The notes under the pieces were generated by a model. That model did not search any database, was not told where the DNA came from, and saw only the letters and a program-made list of their open reading frames with translations. DNA of 64,000 nucleotides from Marinospirillum celere (GTDB lineage Bacteria; Pseudomonadota; Gammaproteobacteria; Pseudomonadales; Halomonadaceae): the NCBI RefSeq assembly GCF_900112235.1, contig NZ_FOLH01000001.1, positions 310,001 to 374,000 on the forward strand. Reading direction: 5' to 3'. Numbering within the stretch: position 1 is the stretch's first letter; the number at the start of each line of letters is the position of its first letter. Below are positions 27,926 to 37,797 of the stretch, piece by piece. Position numbers and translations under genes: made by a program.

Positions 27926-28996
27926 TTAATAGCCGGTCATTTCCAGAAAGCCGCGCCCCTGGTGGCTGCCTTCAAAAAAGATAGGGCCTTCCCAATAAGG
28001 AACCAGAGTATCCATAAAGGACTTGGCATTCAGAGGGCGGGTGGTGATATCCAGGTCATAATCAGCAATTTGCAAACGCCAGTGAGTAGGCAACTGGCGC
28101 CCGGCTACCCGGGTTAATTCCAGCGGCTGCATCTGGATTTGTTCAGGCTCTAAAGGCGTTGGTTCACCTGCTGCTGAAATCCAGGTACCTGAATAATAGT
28201 CCTTGCCGTCTTCCCTGAGCTGAAAGAGCATCACCTTTTCTCCCGTTTCCAGGTGCAATGAAAACCAATCCCAGCCTTCTTGCCCAGGTGCCAGGGGCTG
28301 GCTACTCCACTCTCTATCCATCCAGCCTTGCCCCCTGACTTGTAACTGCTGGTCATCCACCTCTATCTGGCCCTCCACCTTGAAAAAAGGCTGGCTGTAA
28401 TACCAGGAGGCCTGGCCTTGTTCGGATTTTTGACTGTAGCCCTGGTCGCCCTGCAGTACAAAGGGCTGGTCGGTACTCAACTGCAAGCGATATGCAAAAT
28501 CCTGATCAGAGGCATAAACCTCCAAGGGACTGAAAGACGCCTCCTGTTGACTGCTAAGCCGCCAAGAGTGAATCCAGGCTTTAAAGGGTTGAGCCTGAGC
28601 ATCGGCTTCGCCTGTGCCGCCTCTGGACAAACGCTCGGCCTGCCAGTGATGAGTGGCCGAGGTGATGGCCGCATGGCCCATCCAAACCTGAGGTGTTTGC
28701 CAACCCTTGGCTTTACCCTGATTGGGCTGCAAAGCCTGGCGAAAAAGCGTCCATTGAATACCCCAGTCTTGGCCGTTTTCATCAGTAAGATTGGCTGTGA
28801 CATACCACCATTCAATACGATATTCAGGATGGGCGCCTAAAGCTTCAGGAAAACGGATACGGTCATTTCGAGAAACCTGGGGATAGCCTTCAACTTCTGT
28901 CCCCAGGCCTGCAAAGCCTGATGGAGGTTCTGGTGCTTCACTGCAGGCGCTTAGCCCAAGCAGGAAAATCAGCAAATAAAGAAGTCTAGCGTTCAT
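27926..28996 (-). CDS. AttH/CrtC-like lipocalin-domain lipoprotein
   Basis: A 356-residue secreted lipoprotein: signal MNARLLYLLIFLLGLSAC with lipobox LSAC. The mature part has the AttH/CrtC two-lipocalin architecture. The diagnostic N-terminal region is RFPEALGAHPEYRIEWWYVTANL, and the second half contains GQGWMDREWSSQPLAPGQEGWDWFSLHL. The start was set at ATG 28996 rather than the long upstream extension because it gives the lipoprotein signal and overlaps the permease stop by 11 bases. With the ABC genes behind it, it makes an AttEFGH-like cassette. Family members are tied to lipid or polyketide handling; the ligand here is unknown. Confidence 0.87.
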   Translation of the reverse strand: MNARLLYLLIFLLGLSACSEAPEPPSGFAGLGTEVEGYPQVSRNDRIRFPEALGAHPEYRIEWWYVTANLTDENGQDWGIQWTLFRQALQPNQGKAKGWQTPQVWMGHAAITSATHHWQAERLSRGGTGEADAQAQPFKAWIHSWRLSSQQEASFSPLEVYASDQDFAYRLQLSTDQPFVLQGDQGYSQKSEQGQASWYYSQPFFKVEGQIEVDDQQLQVRGQGWMDREWSSQPLAPGQEGWDWFSLHLETGEKVMLFQLREDGKDYYSGTWISAAGEPTPLEPEQIQMQPLELTRVAGRQLPTHWRLQIADYDLDITTRPLNAKSFMDTLVPYWEGPIFFEGSHQGRGFLEMTGY

Positions 28997-31472
28997 GGGC
29001 GAATACCTTGACCAAACGGGCACTGGCCCGACTGCGAAGCTGCCAACTGGGCCAGGCTGCGGCCAGTAGGGCAGCAAGGAGCGCCATAGCGACTGAAATA
29101 CCAAGTTGGACTGGAAAAATATGCAGAGGCAGTCGCCAGCCAAAGGCTTGGACATTGACCACACTGACCAGGGACCAGGCGAGTAATAGCCCCAAGGGCA
29201 GGGCAAGCAGAGCGGTCAGCAAAGCCAGCAGTAGAAGTTGCAAAAGGTTGAGGCCAGCCAGCTGAGCCGGGCTGAGTCCCATCGCCCAAAGCGGTGCCAA
29301 CTGGGGCAAACGCGCCTGACTGAGGGTTAACAGGCTAGTCAAAAGCGCTAAAGCAGCCAAGCCCAGAGTTAAATAGCTGAGTGCTGAGGTGGCATTAAAA
29401 GTACGATCAAAAACACCTGTTGACCATTCTTTGAGACTGGCCTGATCAATAACTCTCGAGCTATCCAACTGAAAGTTTGCACGCAGCTTTTCAACCCAAG
29501 CACTGGCCTGATCTTCAGCCAGGCGCAGAGCCAAGCTATGAATGGGTTGATCAGGCCAAAAAGTCAGAAACTCTTCGGCATTGATCAGCAGCTGTCCACG
29601 GGGATTACCATAGTCCGCATAGATTCCGGCCAGCTTTCCCGTTCTTATTCCCAGGCGAGTCGTCAGCTCCAGTTGATCACCCGGTTGTAATTGCAGGCGT
29701 TGGGCAAGCTGTTCGCTGGCTAGCCAGGCATTTTCGGAAAACACGGCCTGCCAGGGTTGATTGAGGGTTTGCAATAGTGGCCAGCTATCCCTGTAGGTAG
29801 CTGCATCGACCAGGCCACCTACTTCAACAGGCCAGCCTTCAATCTCCAGTTGAATTTGATACTGGGGCAGGATGGCTTCAATGGCCTCTTGTTGTTCCAA
29901 CCAGCGGGTGATTTCTTCAGCCTGTTGTTGGGTTTCAGGGCGAATATAGATTTCTGCAGCTAGGCGTTGATCCAGCCAACCGGTAAAGGTTTTACGAAAG
30001 CCTTCCGTCATGGTGCCAACACCGATATTGGCAGCCTGCGCCAAGAGTAGGGCCATCAGGGCCAGAGACAAACCGGGTAGTTGCTGGCGTATATCCGCCC
30101 AAAACCACTGCTGCAGAGGACCGCGGGCCAGAAGGTTGGCCAGTTTGAGCAGCCCAAGCAACAACAGGGGCAGCCAGAGGGCGGCACTCAATAGCAGGCC
30201 AGCAAGCAGCAACAAGCCCCAAACCAGGCTGTCCCCCTGAAGCCAGGCCCAGGCAGCCACGAGTGCCGCCACGAGTGCCAAAACCCCCTGTAAGCGAACA
30301 CGACGCTGTTCAGCCTGATACCAGGCTTGAGGACGGGCAAGGGCCAAGATTGGCAGACGAGCCGCCTTAAAGAGCCAGCTACTACCGGCCAGCAGTAGAC
30401 CGCCAAAGCTCATCAGTAAGGCGGTGAGCCAGGTTGTGGGCTGCATTTCCAGTTGCCCGGATACCGGGGCTCCATAGAGGCTGCGCAGGCTGGCGGCAAC
30501 ATCGGGCAAGAGGGCCGCAGCCAGCCAGTAACCACTGATCACCCCAGCCAGGCCGCCAACTAAGGCCAGGCTACCCAGCTCAACCAATAAGGCCAGCAGA
30601 AGGCTGTTAAGGGTGATTCCAGAAGCTCTTAGCGTACGTAGCAATCCCAGGCGCTGCTCCAGTGCCAGGCCCAAGGTGGCATGGACAATAAAGAGACCAA
30701 CTGCAAAGGCCAAAAGACCCAAAGCGGTCAGGTTTAAATGGAAGCTTTCAGTCAAGCGACCCAGATCAGCCTCGGCTTCACCCTGCTGCCAGATGAGCTG
30801 CTCTTCAATCGCTTCAGGAAGCTGTGGGAGTTGACCTGAATAGGGGGCAAGCCATTGTTGAGGAGCCAACAAGCGGGTGAGTTGATCAGGGCTGTGCAGT
30901 AGTTCTTGGGCCCAGCCAATATCGGTCAACAGCAGGCCCGGCGCCAAACCTTCCAGACTTACCAGGGGAGGCAGCTTTTGGCCCTGGGTGGTCAGTGGCC
31001 GTTGACCTGGCTGCCAGCCCAGCTCTTGCATTGTAGAGGGGGCAATTAGAGTTTGACCCGGTGCAGTGATCCATTGCTCCAAAGAAGTGCGTCCCAGAAT
31101 TTGGCTGGCTGTTCCTTCCAGTTGCATTTGGCTGATAGGGTCCAAACCCAGAAGCTGCAAGCGCACTTCAGGTTCCTGTATTCTGATGCGTCCTTCGAGC
31201 AAAGGCACCAAAGGCCAGTCTTGAAGGCGGAGTTCCAACCAGAGAGCCTGGTCAAATGCCTGACCTCCGGGGGCTTGTAGATAAACCCCGGCCTGCTGAT
31301 CAAAAAGGCTGGCGGCCTGATCATAGTTGCTTTTGGCTTGCTGATTAAGGCTTTGTACGCCTGTCCAAAGTGCGGTTGCTAACCATAAACCCAGCAATAA
31401 ACTAGCCAGCTGAACCGGATGTCGCTTCCAGTGACTGAGTAGGCTGATCAGGGTCCAGTAAAAAAGCTTCAT
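28986..31472 (-). CDS. FtsX-family ABC transporter permease (large, two-module)
   Basis: An 828-residue permease with about ten membrane helices: one N-terminal helix (about 15-35), a large periplasmic domain, then helix groups near 255-380, 395-490 and 705-815. Two FtsX-like modules are seen, as in YbbP-type permeases, whereas the classical att cluster has two separate permeases. The partner ATPase overlaps its start by four bases and the AttH-like lipoprotein overlaps its stop. Such systems work by mechanotransmission or lipoprotein/lipid extraction rather than solute transport (family knowledge). The cargo is not readable. Confidence 0.88.
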   Translation of the reverse strand: MKLFYWTLISLLSHWKRHPVQLASLLLGLWLATALWTGVQSLNQQAKSNYDQAASLFDQQAGVYLQAPGGQAFDQALWLELRLQDWPLVPLLEGRIRIQEPEVRLQLLGLDPISQMQLEGTASQILGRTSLEQWITAPGQTLIAPSTMQELGWQPGQRPLTTQGQKLPPLVSLEGLAPGLLLTDIGWAQELLHSPDQLTRLLAPQQWLAPYSGQLPQLPEAIEEQLIWQQGEAEADLGRLTESFHLNLTALGLLAFAVGLFIVHATLGLALEQRLGLLRTLRASGITLNSLLLALLVELGSLALVGGLAGVISGYWLAAALLPDVAASLRSLYGAPVSGQLEMQPTTWLTALLMSFGGLLLAGSSWLFKAARLPILALARPQAWYQAEQRRVRLQGVLALVAALVAAWAWLQGDSLVWGLLLLAGLLLSAALWLPLLLLGLLKLANLLARGPLQQWFWADIRQQLPGLSLALMALLLAQAANIGVGTMTEGFRKTFTGWLDQRLAAEIYIRPETQQQAEEITRWLEQQEAIEAILPQYQIQLEIEGWPVEVGGLVDAATYRDSWPLLQTLNQPWQAVFSENAWLASEQLAQRLQLQPGDQLELTTRLGIRTGKLAGIYADYGNPRGQLLINAEEFLTFWPDQPIHSLALRLAEDQASAWVEKLRANFQLDSSRVIDQASLKEWSTGVFDRTFNATSALSYLTLGLAALALLTSLLTLSQARLPQLAPLWAMGLSPAQLAGLNLLQLLLLALLTALLALPLGLLLAWSLVSVVNVQAFGWRLPLHIFPVQLGISVAMALLAALLAAAWPSWQLRSRASARLVKVFAHER

Positions 31473-32152
31473 GCAGTGAGGGGTTCCAGTTGGCCGGAAT
31501 GCAACTGCCAGGCGCTATCCAATTGCTTGGCCAGGCGCAGGCTGTGAGTCACCATCAAGAGGCTACAGCCACTGAGTTGAACCAATTGCAGCAGCAGTTG
31601 CATGACCTGGTCACTGGTGGCTTCATCCAAACTTCCAGTAGGCTCATCGGCCAGCAGCAGTTGAGGGCGGTGGGCCAAAGCTCTACCCAGAGCAACCCTT
31701 TGTTGCTGGCCGCCGGAAAGCTGTTCGGGGTAGCGTTCCTGCAACTCTTCCAAGCCCAGGCGTTGATTGATTTCATCTAGCCATTTTTTATCCAGGCAGC
31801 CGGCCAGCCGTGCCTGGAAGGCCAGGTTATCTTTGACCTTTAAACTGGGTACCAGATTAAATTGTTGGAATACCAACCCCAGGCGTTCACGACGCAGTTG
31901 GGCCTTATGCTTTTCATCCAGGCGGGTAATATCTTCACCAGCGATTAGAATCTGGCCTTCATCAGCTAGTTCCAAACCAGCGACCAGATGCAGAAGGGTA
32001 CTTTTACCGCTCCCTGACTCCCCCATTAGAGCCAGGCTTTGGCCTGGATTCAGAGTGAGACTAAGCGGTTGCAAGACCTGCAACTTGCCCTGAGGAGTGA
32101 GGTAACTTTTGCTTACCTTCTGTAAAAAAAGTGCTGGTTTATTTTGTTGCAT
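31469..32152 (-). CDS. ABC transporter ATP-binding protein, LolD/MacB type
   Basis: A 227-residue ATPase with Walker A GESGSGKST, signature LSGGQQQRVALGRALA and Walker B LLLADEPTGSLD. This arrangement is that of LolD/FtsE/MacB-type ATPases partnered with FtsX-fold permeases. ATG 32152 is preferred to the TTG immediately before it. The stop overlaps the permease start by four bases. The gene is divergent from the receptor diguanylate cyclase at 32288; the 135-bp region between them must hold both promoters, but I see no clear hexamers. Confidence 0.9.
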   Translation of the reverse strand: MQQNKPALFLQKVSKSYLTPQGKLQVLQPLSLTLNPGQSLALMGESGSGKSTLLHLVAGLELADEGQILIAGEDITRLDEKHKAQLRRERLGLVFQQFNLVPSLKVKDNLAFQARLAGCLDKKWLDEINQRLGLEELQERYPEQLSGGQQQRVALGRALAHRPQLLLADEPTGSLDEATSDQVMQLLLQLVQLSGCSLLMVTHSLRLAKQLDSAWQLHSGQLEPLTA

Positions 32153-32287
32153 CAACTATCTTCTAATTTTATTGGGCTAAATTAAGGCTGAAATGCCTTA
32201 AAAATGTTGTTCCCTAATAGGTGTTTGTTAAGTTATGGTGATTTATATCAGAAACTACTCTTCGCTTACCAGTTGCCTTCATCGCCT

Positions 32288-34672
32288 ATGATGCCCCTTT
32301 GTAGGTTAAAAACAAGGTTGTTGTTTTTGCTGTTGGTATTGATGACAGCAGCACCCATTAATGTCCTGGCCGCTGAGCAGGTCACTTTGCAACTGAAATG
32401 GCTGCATCAATTTCAATTTGCTGGCTACTATGCAGCCCTGGAAAAAGGCTTTTTCGCTGAAGAAGGCCTGGATGTCATCCTAAAAGAAAGAGACTTGAAT
32501 GAAGATAATATTCTTCAGGTCCTGGAAGGGGATGCCGATTACGGCGTAGCTGATTCTATTTTATTTCTGTTTCGTGACCGGGGAATGGATCTCGTTCTGG
32601 TCGCCCCGATTTTTCAGCATTCCCCCAATGTTCTCATGACGCTGGCCTCTTCAGATATACGTTCACCAAGAGACCTGGTAGGGCGGCGTTTGGCCTTTTA
32701 TGACAATGATACGGAGGGTGTGGGCATTTTGGCTATGCTGGCCAAACATGGTGTTTTGCGTGATGGCTTGATGCGCTACTCACTGAATGAACGCATGGCA
32801 AAACTGCTGGCTGGCGAGGTGGATGCGGTGACTGCCTACAGCACTAATGAGCCCTTTATATTCCGTGAAGCGGGTCATGGTATTCGAATTATTGATCCTC
32901 GCCATTATGGTATTGATTACTATGGCGACATTCTCTTTACCCATCGACAGGAAGCAGAGCAATACCCGCAAAGGGTGGAGGCCATGCGCAGGGCGGTGAT
33001 TCGCGGCTGGCATTATGCCTTGGATAATAAAGAAGAAATCGTTGACTTGATTCTAGAACAATACAATACCCAGGGTAAATCCAGAGCAGCTTTAATGAAT
33101 GAAGCCTATGGCTTGGAACCCAAGATAGCACGTCATACCATCGAAATGGGTTATCTGGATACTGGGCGTCTTGAATATATTCTTGATCAAATGGAAAGCC
33201 TGGATTTGATTGCAAGTAATGATCAAGGCGTGCAGGGTTTGGTCTTTGAGTCCGGCCAAAACTCAGGTTCAAGGCGGTTGAATTTAACCGAATCCCAGGA
33301 AGCTTTTCTAAGTCAGCATCAACGTCTTAGAGTAGCGGTGGACCCTGATTGGCCGCCTTTTGAATACTATGATGCAGAACAGCGGCTGCAGGGCATCAGT
33401 GCCGATTATCTTCGGTTATTAGAAGAGCGTCTGGGAATAGAGGTAGAGCTGGTGCGCGGCCTGACCTGGCCTGAAGTAGTCAAAGCCATTGCCAATAAAG
33501 AAATTGACCTGCTTCCTGCCGTCTCTTCAACACCAGAACGGCGCCAGTTTTTGAATTTCACTCAACCCTATGTGCGCTCACCCATGGTTATAGTGACGGA
33601 CCATGAAGTTGATTTTATTGCCGATATGAACCAACTAAGGGGCGAAAAAGTTCTGGTGGTTGAAGGCTATGCATCTGATGAGATGCTCTCCACGCATTTT
33701 CCTGATTTGGATATAACCCGAGTGACTACCAGTATTGAAGGCTTAAGGCAGGTTGCGGCAGGAAATGCCTATGGTTTCGTTGGTAACCTGGCTGCTGCCA
33801 CCCACCTGATAAGAAGTGATGGTTTGGCCAATTTAAAAGTGTCTGGCCAAGCGCCCTACTCCTTTGATCTGGGCATGGCGGTTAGAGATGATTGGCCAGA
33901 ACTCGTACAAATTTTGGATAAATTCTTAGCCAGTGTCAGCCAGCAAGAGCATGCCGCCATCTATTCCCACTGGGTTGAGCTACCCGTAGAACAGGGTTTT
34001 CCCTGGCGAAGTGTGTTGCCCGGTTTAACGCTATTGCTGCTGGTATTGATCATTCTTGGGCTTTATACACTGCACCTGGCCAACTTGAATCGCAAAATAC
34101 GTCAGGCGAATTCTCGTCTCTTTCAAGCGGAAGCTGAACTACGCAAGAAAAACGAAGAACTGGAAGAAGTTTCGATTACCGATAAGCTCACAGGCAGTTA
34201 TAACCGTCATCATTTAGACCGTGTGCTTAATGAGCAGGCTGAGTTGGTCAGGCGGCATCAGCGCAGTCTCTCGGTGGTGCTCTTTGATCTGGATTTCTTT
34301 AAAGCAGTCAATGACCAGCATGGTCATCAATTGGGTGATGAGATTCTGAAAAAATTTGCCGTGCTGGTGAAAAGCAAAACCCGCAGCTCAGATATTTTTG
34401 GCCGTTGGGGCGGTGAAGAATTCTTATTGATTTGTCCAGAAACCAATAGTCAACAAGCTTGCCTAGTAGCTGAGAAAATTCGCATGGCATTGGAAAGCTA
34501 TGAGTTTCCAGCCGGCATTCAACAGCGGCTGAGTGCCGGGGTAATGTCTTTGCAAGCGGGCATGACGATTCACCAGCTGCTTTCAGGTGCTGACTACCAG
34601 CTCTATAGGGCTAAAGAAGCGGGAAGAAACCAAGTCTGTTGTGACCAACCTCCGTCCCTGGAGATAAGTTAA
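32288..34672 (+). CDS. Periplasmic-sensor diguanylate cyclase (NMT1 + SBP_bac_3 + GGDEF)
   Basis: A 794-residue transmembrane receptor. A signal peptide (RLLFLLLVLMTAAPINVLAA) is followed by an NMT1/THI5-like binding domain (VTLQLKWLHQFQFAGYYAAL, about 30-280). A second periplasmic binding domain of the SBP_bac_3 type follows (LRVAVDPDWPPFEYYD, about 340-590), then a membrane helix (VLPGLTLLLLVLIILGLYTL). The GGDEF domain has GGEEF at about 708-712, with an RSSD inhibition site just before it. Two different solute domains in tandem would sense ligands in the periplasm and control cyclic di-GMP. ATG 32288 fits the signal peptide; the longer frame from 32204 has no ribosome-binding site. Confidence 0.87.
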   Translation: MMPLCRLKTRLLFLLLVLMTAAPINVLAAEQVTLQLKWLHQFQFAGYYAALEKGFFAEEGLDVILKERDLNEDNILQVLEGDADYGVADSILFLFRDRGMDLVLVAPIFQHSPNVLMTLASSDIRSPRDLVGRRLAFYDNDTEGVGILAMLAKHGVLRDGLMRYSLNERMAKLLAGEVDAVTAYSTNEPFIFREAGHGIRIIDPRHYGIDYYGDILFTHRQEAEQYPQRVEAMRRAVIRGWHYALDNKEEIVDLILEQYNTQGKSRAALMNEAYGLEPKIARHTIEMGYLDTGRLEYILDQMESLDLIASNDQGVQGLVFESGQNSGSRRLNLTESQEAFLSQHQRLRVAVDPDWPPFEYYDAEQRLQGISADYLRLLEERLGIEVELVRGLTWPEVVKAIANKEIDLLPAVSSTPERRQFLNFTQPYVRSPMVIVTDHEVDFIADMNQLRGEKVLVVEGYASDEMLSTHFPDLDITRVTTSIEGLRQVAAGNAYGFVGNLAAATHLIRSDGLANLKVSGQAPYSFDLGMAVRDDWPELVQILDKFLASVSQQEHAAIYSHWVELPVEQGFPWRSVLPGLTLLLLVLIILGLYTLHLANLNRKIRQANSRLFQAEAELRKKNEELEEVSITDKLTGSYNRHHLDRVLNEQAELVRRHQRSLSVVLFDLDFFKAVNDQHGHQLGDEILKKFAVLVKSKTRSSDIFGRWGGEEFLLICPETNSQQACLVAEKIRMALESYEFPAGIQQRLSAGVMSLQAGMTIHQLLSGADYQLYRAKEAGRNQVCCDQPPSLEIS

Positions 34673-34680
34673 AACCAGCA

Positions 34681-36327
34681 TCAGGTACGGAACTGACTGA
34701 CCTGACTATTCAGGTTTTCAGCTAGCCCGGCCAGCTCTTCACTGGCTTGAGTTGTGTGCCGTGCGCCTTCCTCGGTTTGTGAAGAAAGCTCGTTAATATT
34801 AACGACATTGCGATTGATTTCATCGGCTACAGCTGCTTGTTGTTCAGCCGCACTGGCAATTTGTGTATTCATATCGGCAATCTGTTGAATGGCCGCAGCA
34901 ACTTCTTCCAGAGCCTGAGAGGTTTCCTGGGCATGGGTTACCGTTTCAACCGCCTGGTGGCTGCTTTGAGCCATGGCCTCAAATGAACGCTGGGCTTCTG
35001 AGGTCAGGCGCTCGATCATATCCCTAATCTCACCCGTACTTTCTTGGGTGCGTGCGGCCAGATTGCGAACCTCATCAGCAACCACTGCAAAACCTCGGCC
35101 ATGATCGCCAGCTCGAGCAGCTTCGATAGCAGCATTCAGAGCCAGCAGATTGGTCTGTTCGGCAATACCACTGATCACATCCATGATGGTGCCAATATTC
35201 TCGGTGCCCGCTTTCAACTCTTCCAAGGTGCTGGCTGTCGTCTTGATGCTGGCATCCAGCTGGCCCAGAGTTTCCAGGGTTTCCTGAAGACGTTTCTGGC
35301 CGAGTTGAGTCTGATTGTTGGCTTGGGAGGCAGCGCTGGCAGCAGAAGTAGCATTATTGGCTACTTCCTGAACCGTGGCTGTCATCTCATTCATAGCTGT
35401 AGCAACCTGATCGGTTTCCTGGCTTTGTTGCTGCACGGTTTGCGAGCTCTGCTGGGTGACTGCAGAAAGTTCTTCAGCTGCTGCCGAAACGGATAAGGCA
35501 GACTCTCTGGACTCTTTTACCAAATCCTGGATTTTGCCGATAAAGCGATTGAAGGCCCGATTGATGTGCATGATCTCATCCTTGCCATCCAGTGGCAGGC
35601 GATGGGTCAGGTTGCCATCACCGTCAGCTATTTCACGCATCCGGTTGAGCATGTCTTTTAGAGGTGACTGGATAGAACGGGTAATCAGCAGTATCAGGCT
35701 TGCCATGACTAACCCGGCCAGGACAAAAATGGACAGCAGGTTGAAGGCATGCTGGCGAATTTGAGCATTTAAAGAATCCAGATAAAGGCCATTGCCAATA
35801 ATCAAATCCCAGGGCTCAAAATAGACATAACGGGTGATCTTGCCGACGGGCTGGTCAAATCCGGGTTTGTCCCAAACATGGCGTACCTGGCCTTCGCCTT
35901 GATCAGCGGCACCTTCAAGAATATGCCGGAAAAAAGGGAAGCCTTCAGGGTCAGTTGCCTGGCTAAGGTTTCTGCCTGCTAACTGAGGCTGAGCACCATG
36001 CATCATGACCTCACCAGCACTATTCAGCATCCAGAAATAATCCCGATCCTGATTGTTGGTAAAGCGCAGTTCACCAACCAGTTCATAGGCTTGTTGGCGT
36101 GCTTCCTGATGAGAAAGCTCACCGGCTTCTGCTTGTTGATGGTAATGAGCAACCGTCGTTTCCACTATTTCAAGCAGTTGACGAAGTTGCAGGTTTTTTT
36201 CATCTAGCAAGGCTTCACGCTCTTGCTGGATGGCCAGCACACTGACAATCAAAAGTGAGATGATGGCCAGGGCAAGAATAATCCAGAGACGAAAATTGAT
36301 GCCGATTAACCTGAGCATTGCGAGCAT
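34681..36327 (-). CDS. Methyl-accepting chemotaxis protein with single Cache domain
   Basis: A 548-residue chemoreceptor. Helix 1 (about 12-32, [20 protein letters not shown]) is followed by a periplasmic sCache_2-type domain (about 35-190; [18 protein letters not shown] and [19 protein letters not shown] are diagnostic). Helix 2 (about 193-215), a HAMP segment (about 215-270) and the cytoplasmic signalling domain complete it. The hairpin tip is [35 protein letters not shown]. The Cache domain in this family often binds short carboxylates, but the ligand is unknown. It lies 8 bases from the end of the convergent cyclase gene. No che genes for the main chemotaxis operon are in this window. Confidence 0.93.
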   Translation of the reverse strand: MLAMLRLIGINFRLWIILALAIISLLIVSVLAIQQEREALLDEKNLQLRQLLEIVETTVAHYHQQAEAGELSHQEARQQAYELVGELRFTNNQDRDYFWMLNSAGEVMMHGAQPQLAGRNLSQATDPEGFPFFRHILEGAADQGEGQVRHVWDKPGFDQPVGKITRYVYFEPWDLIIGNGLYLDSLNAQIRQHAFNLLSIFVLAGLVMASLILLITRSIQSPLKDMLNRMREIADGDGNLTHRLPLDGKDEIMHINRAFNRFIGKIQDLVKESRESALSVSAAAEELSAVTQQSSQTVQQQSQETDQVATAMNEMTATVQEVANNATSAASAASQANNQTQLGQKRLQETLETLGQLDASIKTTASTLEELKAGTENIGTIMDVISGIAEQTNLLALNAAIEAARAGDHGRGFAVVADEVRNLAARTQESTGEIRDMIERLTSEAQRSFEAMAQSSHQAVETVTHAQETSQALEEVAAAIQQIADMNTQIASAAEQQAAVADEINRNVVNINELSSQTEEGARHTTQASEELAGLAENLNSQVSQFRT

Positions 36328-36453
36328 AGAAACAGATCTCCAATCTGTAAGGAGTAGAAAAGTCGTTAACCTGTGCTGTTTTGCCCGGATGAGTCTTGTT
36401 GTTATTCAGTTATACTGGTAGGGGACATTTTATTGTTTGAGGAGAACACAGCG

Positions 36454-36498
36454 GTGCGCAAGTATGCCTGGGGTAAAGACCATCGACTAGTAGTGTAA
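36454..36498 (+). CDS. Possible 14-residue leader peptide
   Basis: A GTG-started frame of 14 codons (MRKYAWGKDHRLVV) preceded by GAGGAG at 9 bases, upstream of the CbiM-like gene. The ribosome-binding site is stronger than that of many genes here, but nothing else shows that this peptide is made. It could be a leader, a gene remnant or chance. Confidence 0.2.
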   Translation: MRKYAWGKDHRLVV

Positions 36499-36543
36499 TT
36501 TGATGAATTGTAAATATATGTTTTAATTGTCAGGGGTTGGCAA

Positions 36544-37215
36544 ATGAGTTTTTCAGCAAGTATTCATCCGGGCTTTTTGGGCGGGCTGGCACTGGTTTTT
36601 TGGTTGCTCTTTGTAATCCTGGCTTTGCTGCAAGTGCCTTGGAAAATCCTGTTTCGTGAAAAGGGACTGCAGCATTTGTTCTTGGGTAGTGTTCTGCTGG
36701 TTGCCTTTTTGTGGCAACTAAGGGCTGATATTAACTTTGCGGTTTCCATACACCTGCTGTTAGCAACCACTCTGACCCTAATGTTCTATTGGCCTATGGC
36801 GCTTTTAGCAACCAGCTTGGCTCTTCTTGGAGCAACGATGACAGGCCAGGCAGACTGGACCATGTTGGGAATTAATGGCTTGGTTGCCTGTGTTCTGCCG
36901 GTTTTTGTTAGCCACTGGGCCTGGCGTTTAGTGGATACCAAAATGCCAGCTAATTTCTTTATTTTTGTTTTGGTCGCTGGTGGTGTGGGTGCTGCTGCTG
37001 CAACTCTTTCTTCAGGGTTGGCAGTGATTGCCATTACCTGGCTTTATACCAGTGGCCATGAATTTAGCCGTCTGGCTAGTGAGTACTTCCTTTTTTTACC
37101 CCTGACACTGCCACCTGAAGCGGTGATCAATGGCATGATTATTACCGGTTTGACGGCCTTTATGCCGGATTGGGTGAGGGCTTTTGATCCGGCGCGTTAT
37201 CTGGATGGCAACTGA
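36544..37215 (+). CDS. CbiM-like energy-coupling-factor permease family membrane protein
   Basis: A 223-residue integral membrane protein with six or seven hydrophobic helices resembling the CbiM/EcfS-type membrane component of ECF transporters: SIHLLLATTLTLMFYWPMAL near the middle and LPLTLPPEAVINGMIITGL at the end (the conserved NGM/NG(M) region). The N-terminal MHIPEG-type metal motif of CbiM is absent. Adjacent cobalt ATPase genes (CbiO/CbiQ) are also missing, so metal transport is uncertain. It lies 3 bases from the convergent regA gene. The function is unknown; heme, nickel or cobalt related roles are conjecture. Confidence 0.65.
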   Translation: MSFSASIHPGFLGGLALVFWLLFVILALLQVPWKILFREKGLQHLFLGSVLLVAFLWQLRADINFAVSIHLLLATTLTLMFYWPMALLATSLALLGATMTGQADWTMLGINGLVACVLPVFVSHWAWRLVDTKMPANFFIFVLVAGGVGAAAATLSSGLAVIAITWLYTSGHEFSRLASEYFLFLPLTLPPEAVINGMIITGLTAFMPDWVRAFDPARYLDGN

Positions 37216-37218
37216 GGC

Positions 37219-37773
37219 TTAACGCCTGACCGGGCGTTTCTGTAACTTGCGTTGTAGCGTGCGTCTATGCATTCCCAGGGCTCTGGCCGTAGCTGAAATA
37301 TTACCCTCATGCTCATGCAGTACCTTCTGAATATGCTCCCAAGTCAGGCGGTTGACTGACATAGGCTGTTCAGCCAGAGGCGTATCCGGATTGCCTTCCT
37401 GCTTCTGAAAGGCGGCCAGAATTTCATCGGCATCCGCAGGTTTACACAAATAGTTGACGGCCCCCAGCTTAATAGCTTCAACCGCTGTGGCGATACTTGA
37501 GTAGCCGGTTAAAACCACTATCTTGGATTGGGGTGAGGCCTCAATCAACTGTGGCAGCAGGTTTAAACCCGAACTCCCTTCAAGCTTTAAATCAAGAGTA
37601 ATATAGTCCGGCTCAAAGTCGCGGCTCTTTTCCAAGGCTTGATGTTCATCCTGAACAACTGTTACTTCATAGCCTCTTTTACTGAAAGCTCTGTCCAGAA
37701 CCTGGCCAAAAACTTCATCATCATCTATGACAAGAATGCGCAGACTCTCTTCTACTGGGGCTTCACTACTCAT
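37219..37773 (-). CDS. regA: Redox response regulator RegA/PrrA (ActR) family
   Basis: A 184-residue regulator: receiver domain about 12-125 with Asp17-19 acidic pocket, phosphoacceptor Asp61, Thr in VVLTGYSS and Lys in LCKPAD. A short linker follows, then a Fis-type helix-turn-helix (GNISATARALGMHRRTLQRKLQK). In proteobacteria RegA/PrrA controls respiration, redox balance and nitrogen or carbon metabolism. It is encoded directly downstream of its kinase, the usual order. Target genes cannot be read here. Confidence 0.9.
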   Translation of the reverse strand: MSSEAPVEESLRILVIDDDEVFGQVLDRAFSKRGYEVTVVQDEHQALEKSRDFEPDYITLDLKLEGSSGLNLLPQLIEASPQSKIVVLTGYSSIATAVEAIKLGAVNYLCKPADADEILAAFQKQEGNPDTPLAEQPMSVNRLTWEHIQKVLHEHEGNISATARALGMHRRTLQRKLQKRPVRR

Positions 37774-37797
37774 GGGGCTCTACTTCTCCGCAGGATT

